DNA of 64,000 nucleotides from Isoetes taiwanensis (Eukaryota; Streptophyta; Lycopodiopsida; Isoetales; Isoetaceae): positions 2,914,001-2,978,000 of the forward strand of contig JAJEKV010000064.1 in the NCBI GenBank assembly GCA_021234155.1, written 5' to 3'. Under the pieces are notes generated by a model. That model did no database searches. It was not told the DNA's origin and was given only the letters and a program-made list of their open reading frames with translations. A program made the translations under genes and the position numbers. The stretch's first letter is position 1, and every line of letters begins with the position of its first letter. Shown here in pieces: positions 11,783 through 22,235 of this stretch.

Positions 11783-11938
11783 GGTTTGTGAATAAAACAT
11801 TATTGTCAAGCATATCAATGTCTAAAGCTTTTATTTGATTCAATTTTATTTTGTTACTAAAGGTTTGTGAATAAAACATTATTGTAGAGCATATCAGTGT
11901 CAAAAGCTTTTATTGATTCAATTTTATTTCACTAGTAA
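11783..11938. repeat. 79-bp tandem duplication
   Basis: The unit starting ggtttgtgaataaaacatt occurs at 11783 and 11862 with about ten differences. The following sequence to 12400 has no recognisable content. Confidence 0.85.
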
Positions 11939-12734
11939 AATTCTATTTTCTAAATTAATATCAATCTAACCAATTTCTTTCCTTTACGTTCATGCAGACT
12001 ATAGAATCTCTCAATCCATCAATTCCACATGACATTTCTTCGATGCCTGAAGTCAACATGATGTTGATCCAACATTACTGTACTAGAGAATCCAATAAAT
12101 GAAGATCAAGTTCAATTAGTCCCCGCCACCATCAAGCAACAACCACCACCAAGCATGGCTAAGACCCTATTGATGTGTTGTTATTATAGTTGGTTGGTTG
12201 GTTGGGTTTACGCGGCGCAAGTAAATAGGCTAACCGCCCTCGTAAGATTTGTTTGATAGGCAAATCAACGAAGATGTATATCGTATCTTAAGCCGCTATC
12301 TATTTTGAGTGCTTCAAAATTGCTATAATACTCTTGCTGTCTTCAATGGCTTAATAAATTTTTAAATAATATGCTTTTAAAGCGTATGTAATTAAGTTAC
12401 ATTATGCTATAATATTATAGTTACTCAGGCTTCATATTAGTTTTTTTTTTTTTTTTTTTTTTTTTGTTATAATGCTAGATATTACATATTACATATTGCT
12501 ACATGTTTTGCATGTTTACATGTTTTTACATATGTTTGGTTTTTCTTATTCCTTAATCTACACCGTACGTAAAATTCCTCGTTTGTGGGGTATGCAAGTA
12601 CAAAATTTGCTATACTGTATAACAAGATTTGCAAAATACTATAAGATTTGAAGCAAAATACTATATGGTGTTGATTTTGTACGTGCAAAATATAATTATA
12701 AGGGCTCTCGCTGCCCTACGTCACCCCCCGTATG

Positions 12735-12878
12735 AATATGTAGCATAATAACAGGGGGTTTTCTTTGTGTTTTTGTACGCTTTTCACTAAGGTTTTCCTA
12801 TGATTTCGTGATGTATTCAAATGGATGTACTAATGCGTACATCTAGAGTGCACCATTTCTGAGCCATTGATTTTAGCC
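12735..12878 (+). repeat. Interspersed repeat R1, copy 2
   Basis: The copy starts AATATGTAGCATAATAACAG and follows copy 1 through ctagagtgcacca, then diverges near gagccattgatttt. It lies inside the large inverted repeat, next to tcaccccccgtatg. Confidence 0.75.
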
Positions 12879-12891
12879 CTTTTTTTTTCAA

Positions 12892-13063
12892 TGGTCAACA
12901 ACCAATGGCTCACAACAAAAGCCCTTTTTTTGTGCGTGTGGTGCATAATGGTCAACAACCAATGGTCGACAACAAAAGTCCCTTTTTGTGCGTGTGGTGC
13001 ATATTGGTCAACAACCAATGGCTCACAACAAAAAGCCCTCTTTTTTGTGTGTGTGGTGCATAA
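12892..13063. repeat. Minisatellite, three units of 56-59 bp
   Basis: Units start tggtcaacaaccaatggctc at 12892, 12949 and 13005, and each ends with a gtgcgtgtggtgcata-like segment. Both strands read as repeating peptides, which is a by-product. The sequence from 13064 to 13700 is unique, with no gene I can support. Confidence 0.9.
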
Positions 13064-14486
13064 TGGGCACATGAAGGGCTTGAAGGGCGCATGTAGTGCG
13101 GTTTCCCGGCAACACATTTCTTATCATAACTTTTGATCGAGCTCTTTGCTTCGGATGATTTTTATTGCGTTGGAAAGCTCTCTCAGAGATCTTTTTGATA
13201 GTGTATGATATGGATATGTTTGGTTAAATTATCTATGCTAAAACAGCAATTTTTCGGCCGGGTTTGGTAGGTTTTCACATCCTACCCGGTGATTATCTGA
13301 TTGCGCTATTGGATATTGTTTTATGGCTCATTCGAATGAAGCTTGCAAACAATTACCATGCATTTTAGATTTTGAGGCAGTTATTAAGCAAATTCCAAGG
13401 CTTCTAGATCCTTGTGCTAACAAGCGAGAAAAGTTCCCCACTTTGGTTTCTCACCACAAGAATCCATGGAGGCCAAGCCGGCTCTTTGTTAAATTCGGTT
13501 GAAAAATGTTTGTGTATGGGTGTTGCAAACTTTGACTTTTGAGAATAATGGGATCAATCTGCTCTATCTTTATGGTAACTTTTACTTATGTTCTATTTGT
13601 TTTATTGTGATGAAATTCAAAAGCTCTGATGCAATGTGATGAAAGCCTCAAATGAATTCTAGTTTTTTCGATTTGAATTCTAAAATTTTTGTCACACCTG
13701 GGGAGGGGTGACGTCCTAAGGCCCCGAAGGGCCAAAATTTTTTTTTTGCAACACAAACCATTAACATCCAACATATAAAAATTAAATCCCCAACATATAA
13801 CGACCAACACACATAACAACCATTGACATCAACAACCAACACATAACTACCATTGACATTAATTAACACAACCATTGGGTCCAACACATTTAAATTAAAA
13901 TCCCCTTAAACCCCCTTTGGTTTGAGTGCATATTCACCGCGAGGGCCCTCATAATTGTATTTTGCACGTACGAAATCAACACCATATAGTATTCCGCTTG
14001 AAATCTTATAGTATTTTGCGAATCTTGTTATACAGTATAGCAAATTTTGTACTTGAATACCCCACAAACGAGGAACTTTACGTACGGTGTAGATTAAGGA
14101 ATAAGGGGTGAATATGCCTATCCAACAGCTCTCGTTGCCCGGAGTCACCCCCCGTGTGAATATGCACCCAAACCAAAGGGGGTTTAAGGGGGATTTTAAT
14201 TTAAATGTGTTGGATCCAATGGTTGTGATAATTAATGTTAATGGTAGTTATGTGTTGGTTGTTATATTAAAAAAAAATTTGGGCCCTTTGGGCCCTTAAA
14301 AAACCAAACATATGTAAAAACATGTAAACATGCAAAACATGTAGCAATATGTAATATGTAATATCTAGCATTATAACAAAAAAAAAAAAAAAACTAATAT
14401 GAAGCCTGAGAAACTATAATATTATAGCATAATGTAACACTAAGAAACTACTAATAAAACGAAAATTTGAGTCAAAAAAGGTGTGA

Positions 14487-14548
14487 CCCCTCACAGAGTG
14501 TGCCCTGGGCATTTCCAAAACTTTTGACAATGCTTCTCGCACACTGCA
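14487..14548. repeat. Hairpin motif copy 2, upstream of the H3-like frame
   Basis: cccctcacagagtgtgccctg and cttctcgcacactgc match copy 1 closely, including the ccctgggc variant. It lies about 115 bp upstream of the TATA box of the H3-like unit. Confidence 0.8.
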
Positions 14549-14661
14549 TTGGTGGGTACTTTTTGCCTAAAGGAACCCAATGTATCAATCCAGCAGACAC
14601 TAATGCTTTACAGAATGGTACGACATAAAATTGCAGGTCCAAACCCTAAAATCCCCAGACC

Positions 14662-14773
14662 TATAAATAGACATTTAGGGTTCTTCAATTTCACTTTCCT
14701 TCTCCAGCTAGCTGCTCTCCGTCCAAGAAGGCAATTTTTAGGCGCTCCGAAGGCGATCATCATATTTCAAAAC
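14662..14773 (+). promoter_or_regulatory. TATA box and 5' leader of the H3-like unit
   Basis: TATAAATA at 14662-14669 is followed by a C/T-rich leader (cactttccttctccagctag) of about 100 bases up to the ATG at 14774. A similar arrangement at 16509-16630 supports this being a real promoter module. Confidence 0.6.
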
Positions 14774-15915
14774 ATGGCCCGCACCAAACAAACCACTCGA
14801 ATGGTTGTACCAGACGATTACGTCAGCGCCCAGGTTCTTGCAGCCCAACAGAAGGTCAGAGAGGCTCAGGAGCGAGCCAGGCAAGAAGAGAACCCTGACC
14901 CAAATCCTGATGCTGAGGAGGAGGATCAGGAGCAGCAGGACGAGGAAGAATATCCCCAAAACCCTGAAGAGTAGGAAAACCCCAAAAATCAGGGCAATGG
15001 AGGAGGGGACGAGGATGACGAGGACGAACCACTGCCAGAGGAGCTGGTACGTAAGCTGAAGAAAATGGCAAAGAGGAAGAGGGCGGCGAAGAGAAAGAGA
15101 ATTGCGGAGAAGGAGGAGCGGGAAAGCTTGAGGAAGGAACGACAGAAATTGAAGGAGGACAAAGGAAAGGACCCCGAAGTGCCCAAGAATCCCCGGCAGA
15201 AAACCAAGTCAACACCAACAAAAGGGGTGAGCATAAGGGAGCAGGATCCCGACAGGCCGTCGTCATCGTCATCAGACACCGAGTCGGATGAAGATGAGTC
15301 AAGGGTTCCCCACCCAGCAGAAGGCTCGGGACCTTCAAATGTAGATGCTAAGGAGGAAGAATCTGCCGCAGCACCCCCATACCCCAAGTGGCCGAATCCA
15401 AAGAAGGGCAGGCCGGCACGGGAGTCGTATGTACTCAAACACGACCGAGAGTACAGGAAGAAGCTAAAGAAGTAAAACGAGTACATGAAAATGTACGAGG
15501 AGTACTCGAAATGTTACGAAGAACATAAGGTAACGTACGTGGAGGGAGGAAGGCCATCTAAGAAGAACACTTTGAAGCCGTCCCCGGAGAGACCCGTACC
15601 CCCGAAGAAGCCAAGGAAGAGAAAGGCGGACTCCTATTTTGCAAGAGCTGCTCGGGAGATCCGACATTTTCAGAGGAGCTACGGACTGCTGATACCAAGA
15701 GCTGCTTTCGCAAGATTGACCCGCGAGATCTTGCAAGAATTTGGCAAAACCAAGAGAGTGACCGATGATATGTTACTCGCATTACAGGAAGCAGTAGACA
15801 AAAGCTAGTTCAACACTTCGAAGACTCACTAGCATGTGCTCTCCATGCAAAAATGGTCACTTGTATGCCTAGAGATATGAAATTAGCTAGATTTATTAAG
15901 AAGGAAGATTGTTAA
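14774..15915 (+). pseudogene. Histone H3-like protein with a very long charged N-terminal region; two stops, one frameshift
   Basis: One reading frame runs from ATG 14774 to 15804, interrupted by TAG (14972-14974) and TAA (15473-15475). After a one-base shift it continues at 15805 to the TAA at 15913-15915. That is about 380 codons against 136 for H3. The start is MARTKQTTRM, against ARTKQTARK in H3. Residues about 10-285 are acidic blocks (EEEDQEQQDEEE), a lysine/arginine-rich coiled-coil-like stretch (KRKRAAKRKR), a serine/acidic tract (SSSSSDTESDEDES) and two AT-hook-like GRP cores (residues 212-214 and 259-261). The end matches the H3 fold in order: REIRHFQRS..LLI (alpha N to alpha 1), F.RLTREILQEF (alpha 1), LLALQEA (alpha 2) and, after the shift, HFEDSLACALHAK (alpha 2) and VTCMPRDMKLARFI (loop 2, alpha 3). 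Loop 1 has the H3 length, not the longer CENH3 length. An intact version would be a nuclear nucleosomal histone. As written, it is broken. Confidence 0.82.
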
Positions 15916-16062
15916 CTTATTGTAATTACAAAACTTTTTGTAAATATAAAAATATATTTTGATCAAGTTTGAAGTGCAAAAGTGTAAATAATAAGGTTGT
16001 AATAATGATATGTGCATTTGGAATTAGCTAATTTGGACAAAAAGCCAGTATTTTTGACCCCA

Positions 16063-16130
16063 CCCCTCACAGAGTGCGCCAGGAGCATTTCCAAACTTTT
16101 TTAGAATGGCTCTCGCGCACTGTGTGAGTG
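16063..16130. repeat. Hairpin motif copy 3
   Basis: cccctcacagagtgcgccaggagc ... ggctctcgcgcactgtgtgag (given in two arms). It has the best-paired arms of the four copies and carries the caggagc variant shared with copy 4. It lies 3' of the H3-like frame. Confidence 0.85.
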
Positions 16131-16265
16131 GTCGGCCACTGATCTATGTCCAGACTTGCCCAAATGTAGAAAGTAAGGGCGCAGACTGCCCTAACTCAAC
16201 GAGATAAGTAGGATTCTACCCTTAGATTGTAAAATTTGAGCCATCTTGGATCCAAACAAGAGCCC

Positions 16266-16334
16266 ACCCCTCACAAAATGCACCAGGAGCATTTCCAAAC
16301 TTTTTGAGAATGGCTCTCGCGCATTGTGTGAGTG
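16266..16334. repeat. Hairpin motif copy 4
   Basis: cccctcacaaaatgcaccagg ... ggctctcgcgcattgtgtgag. It lies about 200 bp after copy 3, with diverged flanking sequence also shared (aaatttgagcc), suggesting a local tandem repeat. Confidence 0.82.
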
Positions 16335-16508
16335 GTTAGACCAAAATGGCCCAACCTCATTCCAGCCACCTCCAAATTAGATGAAATTTGTTGCAATAGG
16401 ATCCTTAGGATGCACTCTTTTACTTACATTACCTATGAATTGCATAGCAGCACCTCAAAGTGATAGATATCCCCAAACCCTAAAAAAAATTTAAATTAGG
16501 GTTTTGCC

Positions 16509-16690
16509 TATAAATAGGACAACAACCCTTATTTGCACCTTACTCTGTTGCTCCTCACTCCAAGGCGATTTCTCAGCTCCCAGAGGCGCTTCCATATCTG
16601 TTTGATAACCCCAGCAACACTAGCATCATGGCACAGAAGAAAATGATTACACATATGCAAAGATCATCTACTCCACAATAATATGACACC
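16509..16690 (+). promoter_or_regulatory. Second TATA/leader unit, frame immediately broken
   Basis: TATAAATA at 16509-16516 is followed by a leader resembling the one before the H3-like frame (ctccaaggcgattt, gaggcgctt) and an ATG at 16628. The frame stops after 17 codons. This looks like a truncated duplicate of the H3-like unit's promoter. Confidence 0.5.
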
Positions 16691-16804
16691 CAGTATAGTT
16701 AATAGAAGTTATAGGATAAATCAAAATGATCACGCATGGTGATTACAACTAATTTAGATGCCCGAAGGCTTACACAATGATACAAAAAACATATAAAACT
16801 AAGA

Positions 16805-17240
16805 ACTTGGGCCAGCGTCGTCTTGCTTTGGAGTAGGAGGTTGGGGTGGGCGCCGATATCGAAGTATAGTGTGATGCCTGGGCTGACTAATACGGCAGTT
16901 GTTGATGGTACCTCCGGTGGAAATGCGATGGCCAATGGAGCGGCCACGAGCAACTTCATGCTCGTCCAGGCCACAATGTCTTGACCCAGGACGGCAAGGG
17001 CAAGGTTGCGATGTACCAACACAAGGGTAACCGTGCAGTAATTGACCTTCTTATGGCCCGCCAGGGTGGATAAAGCACGCAGTGCCCACCATGATGCTTC
17101 CGCCTCAGGGCCAAGGTCCTTGGCAAAGAAGAGAACATGTTCTTGCCTAAAGGCAGAGAGGAAGAACCGCGTGAGCTGATTCCCCTTATCTAGATTTATG
17201 GTGACCTATTTATCCTTGTCCTCATGTGTCTCCTCTTTGA
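16805..17240 (-). pseudogene. Unidentified minus-strand coding remnant
   Basis: One frame (about 17240 down to 16750) has a coding-like composition and includes QEHVLFFAKDLGPEAEASW and LVHRNLALAVLGQDIVAWTS, with a stop near its upstream end. I do not recognise the family. The higher GC content than its flanks suggests a former gene piece or mobile-element ORF. Confidence 0.3.
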
Positions 17241-17249
17241 GGTGTTCCT

Positions 17250-19391
17250 TATTGTCAAAAGGGTCTTTCCCTTCCTCACCTTTGGACCATACTATAATCT
17301 GCTTGATTATTGTATGGAATGATAGCTAGTAGGCTTGTTGCCTAGGCTAGTAATCTCTAGTTTTTTTTTTTTTTAAGTTATTATTCGTAAGTCTATTACA
17401 GGATCCCAATAGCTGTTGCGCTATTGCAAGGTGCCAGAAGTAGTTATATGCTCGTCCTTTGCATCGCCATAGTTCTATTTTGGTCTTTTGCATCTTCATA
17501 GTTTGTCTGCACATATGAGTGTGTTTTGTGTATTTTGAGTTTAGCTTGTTTGCTTGGCTGGCTTTTGACCTTAAACGACTGATGTATGGTGCGCTTTTCT
17601 GAAGGGAAATAGATGACCTTTGTAAGCGGCCTGATGCATATAGCTTCTGGAACCATGAGGTGATTTCAAGATAGGAAAAAGTAAGTTATTTTTTGAAAAG
17701 TGCAAGAGCTACAAGTTCATTTCAATGCTGCTTACTTTCATTTAATACAGATGGATTGCTTGCTTTGTTTGCTTGTTGGGCACTATCTAAAATAGGGCCA
17801 TCATCTTGAGATGAAGCTTGCAGAGCATTATAAAAGATCGTTGACATATGTGCTTCTGGTACAAGGGGTTTGTTGATGGTTCTAATATACAAAATAGGTG
17901 CTACGTGATCTTTGGTGATCGTCCTGCCTTCATGTGGAATTATTTGTCCTCCCTTTTCTTCCTCTTTCTCGTTGTCTTTCTTGAGTTATTTTGCTCTTAT
18001 ACATTGTCAAGGTTCAGCCCTTATGATATGCCTGCAAGCGCAAGGGGTTCCTGGCCTAGTTTCTATTTAAGATGTCTTTTATGCACAGCTTACTTGTGTT
18101 GCGCACAGAGTGTGATGTTCAACTTGTATTTTGGCCCCATACTGGTATATGTGGGGTCAACAATGTATTTAGCTTGTTTTCTAATGTATAATTGACAGAA
18201 TAGAGCCACATAAGCATAAACCCTTGGATAGATGTCGAGGGTTGCACATCGTAAGATGTTCCATGGAATAACCTAGGATCCTACGGCCCAAAAGCCATGA
18301 CACAAGAGAGTTCAACGTAATAGTACTAAGTAGTAGTATATGCTTCCTTCATATAGAGTAAGCAAGGCTAGATATACTTTCACATTTTCTTTTGGCTATG
18401 ATTAAGCTTGCTATATAAATGGAGTTGAGAGTTCCAATATATACAATTATTCTAGGGTTGTTAGTTAAGAATGCGACAGAATCTAAAAGGCCAGAAGCAG
18501 CTAGAAGCTTGACATTCACCAAGGTCCGACTAGCTCTAATCAGTCTACACTGATTGATCTCCCTCAAATCCAATATGTTACAAATCCTTTTAGGTTATAA
18601 AAAAAAAAGCCTGCATCTCCTACGTGAAAACGGCAGTAAAAAACACATAAGGCAAACTATCCAATTTACTGATCCAATCTGTAGGCTAACCCAATCTGTT
18701 ACTTCTAGGTAAAAATCGTAAAAACATGCTCTTTCTCCTTCTCCAGGTGAAGGAAGATTTAGTTAATGCCTATAACTTGGCTTAATAAAGCAAACATTTT
18801 GCCATAAGACGTCCATAAGTCAGAAGAATGAAATGGCCAAGGCGATAAGGATTTTATGGTACGAACTGGGAAATTCCAGCCTTCCTTGCCCTTCATTAAT
18901 ACAGGACACCACTGCCCTTCATTAAAGCAGCCACAAGAGAATGCCACCACATCAAGTGGCTGCCCAGCATAATCTGACGTGCAACTCAATTTTAGCATTT
19001 ACACTTAGCATTAAGCACTTCCTTTGATAATCTACTTTCCAATACATTCGGGTCAATAAAGAAACTCCAGGCTTAACCTGAGTGGTTAACAATTCAGACG
19101 GAAATTTCTTGCATCAAAGCTGTCATAATAATGTACATAAGAAAATCTTCTTGCATCATATAATATGAGAGACCCACATACTGTACAATTTGGGAAGGAA
19201 ATAATGTACACTTTATTGACACCTCACGCAGATGTCCCACTCCTTAGGACCTTTTGAGAGCCACCCTTTAGGCATCAAAATTGCTGTAAATAAGCAGTGC
19301 TAAGAATTTCTTGATCGTTATGGTACCTTGCTCGAACCTGTTTAAGCTGAACACTTCTTGCTGACTTTTCCTGAATCAAGCAAAGCTGGAA
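17250..19391. other. Spacer, including the 3' flank of the splicing-factor gene
   Basis: No domain recognised in any frame. A 115-codon plus-strand frame at 17848-18195 is hydrophobic but has no known match and no gene signals. The part nearest 19392 is presumably 3' untranslated sequence. Confidence 0.45.
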
Positions 19392-22102
19392 CTAATCAAC
19401 ATTGCCTTCCACCTTTTGCTTTTTCCACTTGTAAGCAGCTTCTAAAATTTTCAAGGTCGGGGCCGCTCCTAATTCTTCAGGGAATATGTAATCGATATAC
19501 TCCTCATATCTGATGATGCATAAGAACAGATTAGATTAATAAAGAATGTATTGTTGCTCACCATAAGAAAACATTTCTCCATTTCGTAGCTTAAATTAGA
19601 ATTTGGAAAGCTGAAGGTACATACCCAGAAGGAGTTCCATCCTCTGACATGATTGGCCTTTTCCGTTTGACCCGCCGTGGCATCTTTCGTTGAACCAAAG
19701 CCACATCCCCAAAATCGCCAAAGCTCCTCTCCATTTCCTTCCATTCATCAAGAAGCATTGCTCTTTCCTCTTTTTGTTCTGGTGCAGATGATCTAAGCGA
19801 TTCAAATGCCCTTTCAAAAACACCTGAAACATTTTGCCGGGATGAGAAGCCTGACACAACTTTTAATGTAAATTTACCAGGCAAGACATATTAATACCTC
19901 TTGAACGAAGTGCCCTCTGCATGCTTTGCTCCTGCAGTAGACTTTCATCAGGTTCTCTACCTTCTTCTTGTGCTGACAGCTCTTCCTCAAGTGCAATGCC
20001 AGCTTCAAACTTCGCATAGCTCAACCACACCTTCAAGTGCTTCGTTCTGTCAAGGAGCCTCTCATATAACTGTCTTGTTCGTTCATGCTCTCCTTCTGAA
20101 ATTTCAAATTCTATGTATGCCTGCAGAAAATAACAAACAGTTTAGCACTGGTCATCAAGGAGAAAGTCATGAAGGGAGGAAGAGCATAGATGGCTGCTGA
20201 CTGAAAACTACACGAACCTTCCATAAAAGTTCTGGCATATCTAAGACAGGCTGCATAATTGCTAGCTCGAAAATTGATCTCCCTCTGTCTGTTTCCCCGA
20301 GGGACCTTTCAAGCTCTGCGTATTTACTCCATGCATAACAATTTGCAGGAGCCCATTCCAAGTACTTTTCATATAAAACTCGACAGCGGTCTATATTTCC
20401 CAGCTGTAATTCAATCTCGATGTAGGTTTTGAAAATCTGAACATACAAACCAAGTTATATTCATTGCTTAAAGGTACTTATTGGTCCCAAACGCACTACT
20501 CAGAATATAAAGCTTGCTCTCAATTAAAAAAGCCCAAAAAGGAGGCCTCAAAGACCTCGTAAGGCACGCACCTTGTCCTTTGGAGCCACACCAATTGCAT
20601 TGCCTAATACAAGACGTGCAGCTTTTAAGTTTTTCTGCCTGATCTCAAACTGCGCAGCCATTATCCAGATTTTTGCAAATGAAAACTTTTTATGCGGAAT
20701 TAACTTTAAGCACTCCCTGAAACAGGAATAACTTAAATATAAGCATAATTAAGCTTGAAATGAAAATGCATACAAATTATGCCAATATCAGGTCATTACC
20801 GGTAAACTTCTTGGGTACGCTCCATATCCTCCGCTTCCAGCTCCTCATATAGAGCATAAAATATCCTATAAAAAAGGTGTGCAAATGAAACATTGAAGTG
20901 GGTTCAAAGGTGCCAGGACATGAATTTTGAAACAAGGCTGCTACATACCATATGTAAATATAGCGTTGCCAGTATCTTTTTTCTTCTGCAGGAGGAACAT
21001 TAGCAATGGCTCTTTCATAAACTTCCCTAATACGATCTTTGTTGCCTACACTTTCCTCGAGCCTTATATAATCAAACCAGACATCATAATTGCGCGAGTT
21101 TTTTTTTATTTCCTCTTCATACTGAAACCTTCTCTTCCCTACAATGACATCTTCAATCCCCTCCCTATCGCCGTACTTTTTTTCAAATGCAACGAATTTT
21201 TTGTACAAGTCCTCAGCTTGTCCTTTGGGAATGTGATCCAACGCATATTTGTAGATGCATCGAGACCTTTCAAGTTCCTTGCATCGTTCTTCAAATTCTG
21301 CGAAGGCAACAAACAACTCCTCTGTTTGCCCATCCTCTTCGAGCTGTGCAACTGCTCGTTCGTAGCAACTTCTGGCCCTAGTTACTTCCCCATTCTTGAA
21401 CTCAAACTTGGCAAATTTCACCCATGCCTTCACAGTAGGCAGGCATTGCACATACCTTTCATAGATCGCCCTTGCTCGATCAACTTCGTTATATCTCAGC
21501 TCAAACTTAATATAAGCAGACCATCCATGGTGATCTGGTTCCCACGCCATCCATCTTTCAAAAATCTGTCTAGCACCTGCAACATTTCCCAGCATTTCCT
21601 CCATGTGAATGTATTTATACCATAATTGATCAATGCGAGGCAATAAGGATACAGCCCTGTCCCATACATTTCTGGCATGATTTATGAACTTATTTTTCAT
21701 CTCCATTTCCGCATACTTGAGCCATAACGTGGTGTTTCTGTACTCAACCTCCAGCGCTCTCTCCCAAACCGAACGAGCCCTCGCAAAATCTTTCTGGGTT
21801 TCTTCCCATTGAGCATATTTAACCCAAACACTGACATTCCACCTTACCCGTCTTATAAGATCCTCGAACTCCTTTCTCCGGCGAAGACGGTACTCAGAAA
21901 GCTCATCATAGTCAGTGATCTTCTGTTTAGGAGGACGGATTTCTGCTTCCTGTCGTTCACGAGCTTCCCGAAGGATCTGCTCTGCTGTGATTTGAATAGG
22001 GGCAGGTGTCTTATTCTTAACCCTAGTGGGACGAGGTAATTTTACCTCTGTCTCTTTACGAGTGAGGTACCCGAGGGTGGGTTCCCCTTCTCTGGACGCC
22101 AT
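19392..22102 (-). CDS. Crooked neck-like pre-mRNA splicing factor (CLF1/CRNKL1 family), 7 exons
   Basis: Seven exons join with GT-AG sites and matching phases into 707 codons: 22102-20949, 20865-20800, 20716-20572, 20436-20218, 20120-19898, 19823-19625 and 19509-19392 (stop TAG). The N-terminus has the conserved [19 protein letters not shown] segment, then HAT (half-a-TPR) repeats with the usual W..YA..E and RAR..WERAL patterns. The length matches the plant orthologues of about 700 residues. The family is a scaffold of the Prp19/NineTeen complex in the nuclear spliceosome, needed for catalytic activation; it is normally essential and single-copy. All repeats seem intact. The native upstream region is only about 130 bp before a nested retrotransposon complex begins, so its promoter may be altered. 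Confidence 0.95.
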
Positions 22103-22235
22103 AGCCGGAACAAGCTTCTGAGCTTGGAGCTCAAAGGGTAAAATTTTAGGGTTTTCCCCCTCTGATATATCTCTATGGCCCTTTCTGCGCCTTTTTAACT
22201 ACTAGTTTGTCCCTATTTTGGCCTTCTGAACTACT
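22103..22235 (-). promoter_or_regulatory. Short proximal 5' region of the splicing-factor gene, and target-site copy
   Basis: Only 133 bases separate the ATG from the LTR. They contain agggtttt and gggttttcccc elements common in plant 5' regions. The last five bases, ctact at 22231-22235, are the target duplication that recurs at 38734-38738. Confidence 0.6.

Larger units (their letters stand above)
12405..14440. repeat. Large inverted repeat (foldback-like), arms about 300 bp
   Basis: 12405-12704 is the reverse complement of 14440-14293 followed by 14104-13941. Shared landmarks are the poly(T)/poly(A) tract (25 T at 12441-12465), ggtttttcttattcc and gtgttgattt.gtacgtgc. The right arm is split by about 190 bp (14105-14292), and that insert is itself the inverse of 13711-13935 (tccaacacatttaaatt, aaccccctttggttt). 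The whole is a nested palindrome. Confidence 0.8.

Noticed and set aside
12830-13136. Repeating peptide frames (MVNNQW..., DHWLLT...)
   Set aside because: They read through a three-unit minisatellite; no start context, domain or splice support.
14972-15475. Rescue of the two stops in the H3-like frame by U-to-C RNA editing (TAG to CAG, TAA to CAA)
   Set aside because: That editing is known from organelle transcripts of ferns and hornworts, not from nuclear mRNAs, and it would not repair the frameshift.
14972-15475. Explaining the two stops by short introns
   Set aside because: Both sides of each stop read as one continuous low-complexity or coiled-coil frame, and any GT-AG pair around them would be too short for a plant intron.
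14989-15486. Long serine-rich minus-strand frames opposite the H3-like region
   Set aside because: They are shadows of the acidic/basic low-complexity codons on the plus strand; only the plus strand gives the H3 tail and fold.
14774-15915. Calling the H3-like protein a centromeric CENH3
   Set aside because: Loop 1 between alpha 1 and alpha 2 has the canonical H3 length and the tail begins ARTKQT, both unlike CENH3.
20927-21625. A 232-codon plus-strand frame
   Set aside because: It is the antisense shadow of exon 1 of the Crooked neck-like gene, whose splice structure and HAT repeats are unambiguous.
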